Shown in pieces: positions 5,266-5,372 of a DNA stretch of 5,372 bases (the first letter of the stretch is position 1; every line of letters begins with the position of its first letter). Below the pieces are notes generated by a model. It did no database searches, was not told the origin of the DNA, and saw only the letters and a list, made by a program, of their open reading frames with translations. Origin of the DNA: H2-BAC3 sp045863035 (GTDB lineage Bacteria > Bacteroidota > Ignavibacteria > Ignavibacteriales > Ignavibacteriaceae); the NCBI GenBank assembly GCA_045863035.1, contig BTUV01000149.1, forward strand, positions 1-5,372. Reading direction: 5' to 3'. A program made the translations under genes and the position numbers.

Positions 5266-5372
5266 TCTACAATAATGTCACCCCTTCGGGGTTTTTGTGG
5301 TGGGCGGCGTTTTTTTGGTTTCTACAATAATGTCACCCCTTCGGGGTTTTTGTGGTGGGCGGCGTTTTTTTG
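5264..5372. repeat. Perfect 55-bp tandem repeat with ACCCC-TTC-GGGGT palindromes
   Basis: The unit starting TTTCTACAATAATGTC runs 5264-5318 and again from 5319 to the edge, identical in all 54 comparable bases including the T7 run. The palindromes are at 5280-5292 and 5335-5347. The window stops one base before the second unit would end. An assembly break at the repeat is possible. Confidence 0.75.

Larger units (their letters stand above)
4192..5372. other. Gene-free 1.18-kb region of regulatory sites, palindromes and tandem repeats
   Basis: No frame here codes for a credible protein. The open frames that exist run through repeat units and translate to low-complexity strings. I see no tRNA or rRNA signature. 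The left part (4192-4380) is the lysA leader with the operator-like cluster, 4381-4440 holds a short direct repeat, 4473-4664 is a patch of single palindromes, and 4714 to the edge is a tandemly repeated composite element. The unannotated 4665-4713 is AT-rich and shows nothing recognisable. Confidence 0.8.
4714..5372. repeat. Tandem composite repeat, about 347-bp period, second copy open at the right edge
   Basis: The order is hairpin A (4714-4794), G-rich spacer (4795-4830), hairpin B (4831-4917) and short palindromes (4918-5060). It then repeats as A (5061-5141), spacer (5142-5178), B (5179-5265) and palindromes (5266 to the edge). The A copies are offset by 347 and the B copies by 348. A is 79/81 identical and B 87/87 identical between copies, while the spacers are largely different. 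This mosaic of distinct palindromes resembles a BIME-like (REP cluster) element. No mobilising gene is visible. Confidence 0.75.

Noticed and set aside
5280..5297. Rho-independent terminator: ACCCC-TTC-GGGGT followed by TTTT
   Set aside because: The form fits a weak + strand terminator, but no + strand gene lies upstream and the unit is one of a repeated set.
4714..5372. CRISPR array
   Set aside because: Repeats alternate between two long hairpins and short palindromes; there is no single 25-40 nt repeat with regular unique spacers, and no cas gene is nearby.

Overview
The window holds five protein genes, all on the minus strand in the left 4.2 kb. To their right is about 1.2 kb of non-coding DNA packed with palindromes and a large tandem repeat. 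Weak Shine-Dalgarno signals before most genes, TAATG start/stop overlaps, a META-domain lipoprotein and the type of intergenic palindromes suggest a Gram-negative bacterium of the Bacteroidota/Ignavibacteriota/Chlorobiota (FCB) group. That placement is an inference from style; there is no marker gene here.

Reading in the direction of transcription (right to left): lysA (diaminopimelate decarboxylase, 2908-4191) is followed with a 1-nt TAATG overlap by a GT4 glycosyltransferase (1796-2908). After 17 nt comes a small META/HslJ-type lipoprotein (1359-1778), and after 31 nt a small secreted protein of unknown function (989-1327). The tight spacing suggests a single transcript joining the last step of lysine synthesis to cell-envelope genes. 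After a further 56 nt comes a Schlafen AlbA_2 / COG2865-type protein (33-932). Its frame breaks exactly where the ATPase-like domain should continue, and the missing continuation is readable in another frame up to the window edge, so this is a frameshift or an assembly error.

Upstream of lysA, 4311-4372 carries four CAAATTTG-like sites at roughly whole helical-turn spacing, which look like an operator or promoter cluster. Farther right is a degraded palindrome zone (4473-4664). It is followed by two tandem copies, about 347 bp apart, of a composite unit: hairpin A (GTAG foot, 16-bp arms), a divergent G-rich spacer, hairpin B (15-bp arms plus an inner stem), then short ACCCC-TTC-GGGGT palindromes. 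The second copy runs off the right edge inside a perfect 55-bp tandem repeat. The region resembles REP/BIME-type mosaic elements. No transposase, RNA gene or CRISPR array is visible. The repeat block is the least explained part of the window.
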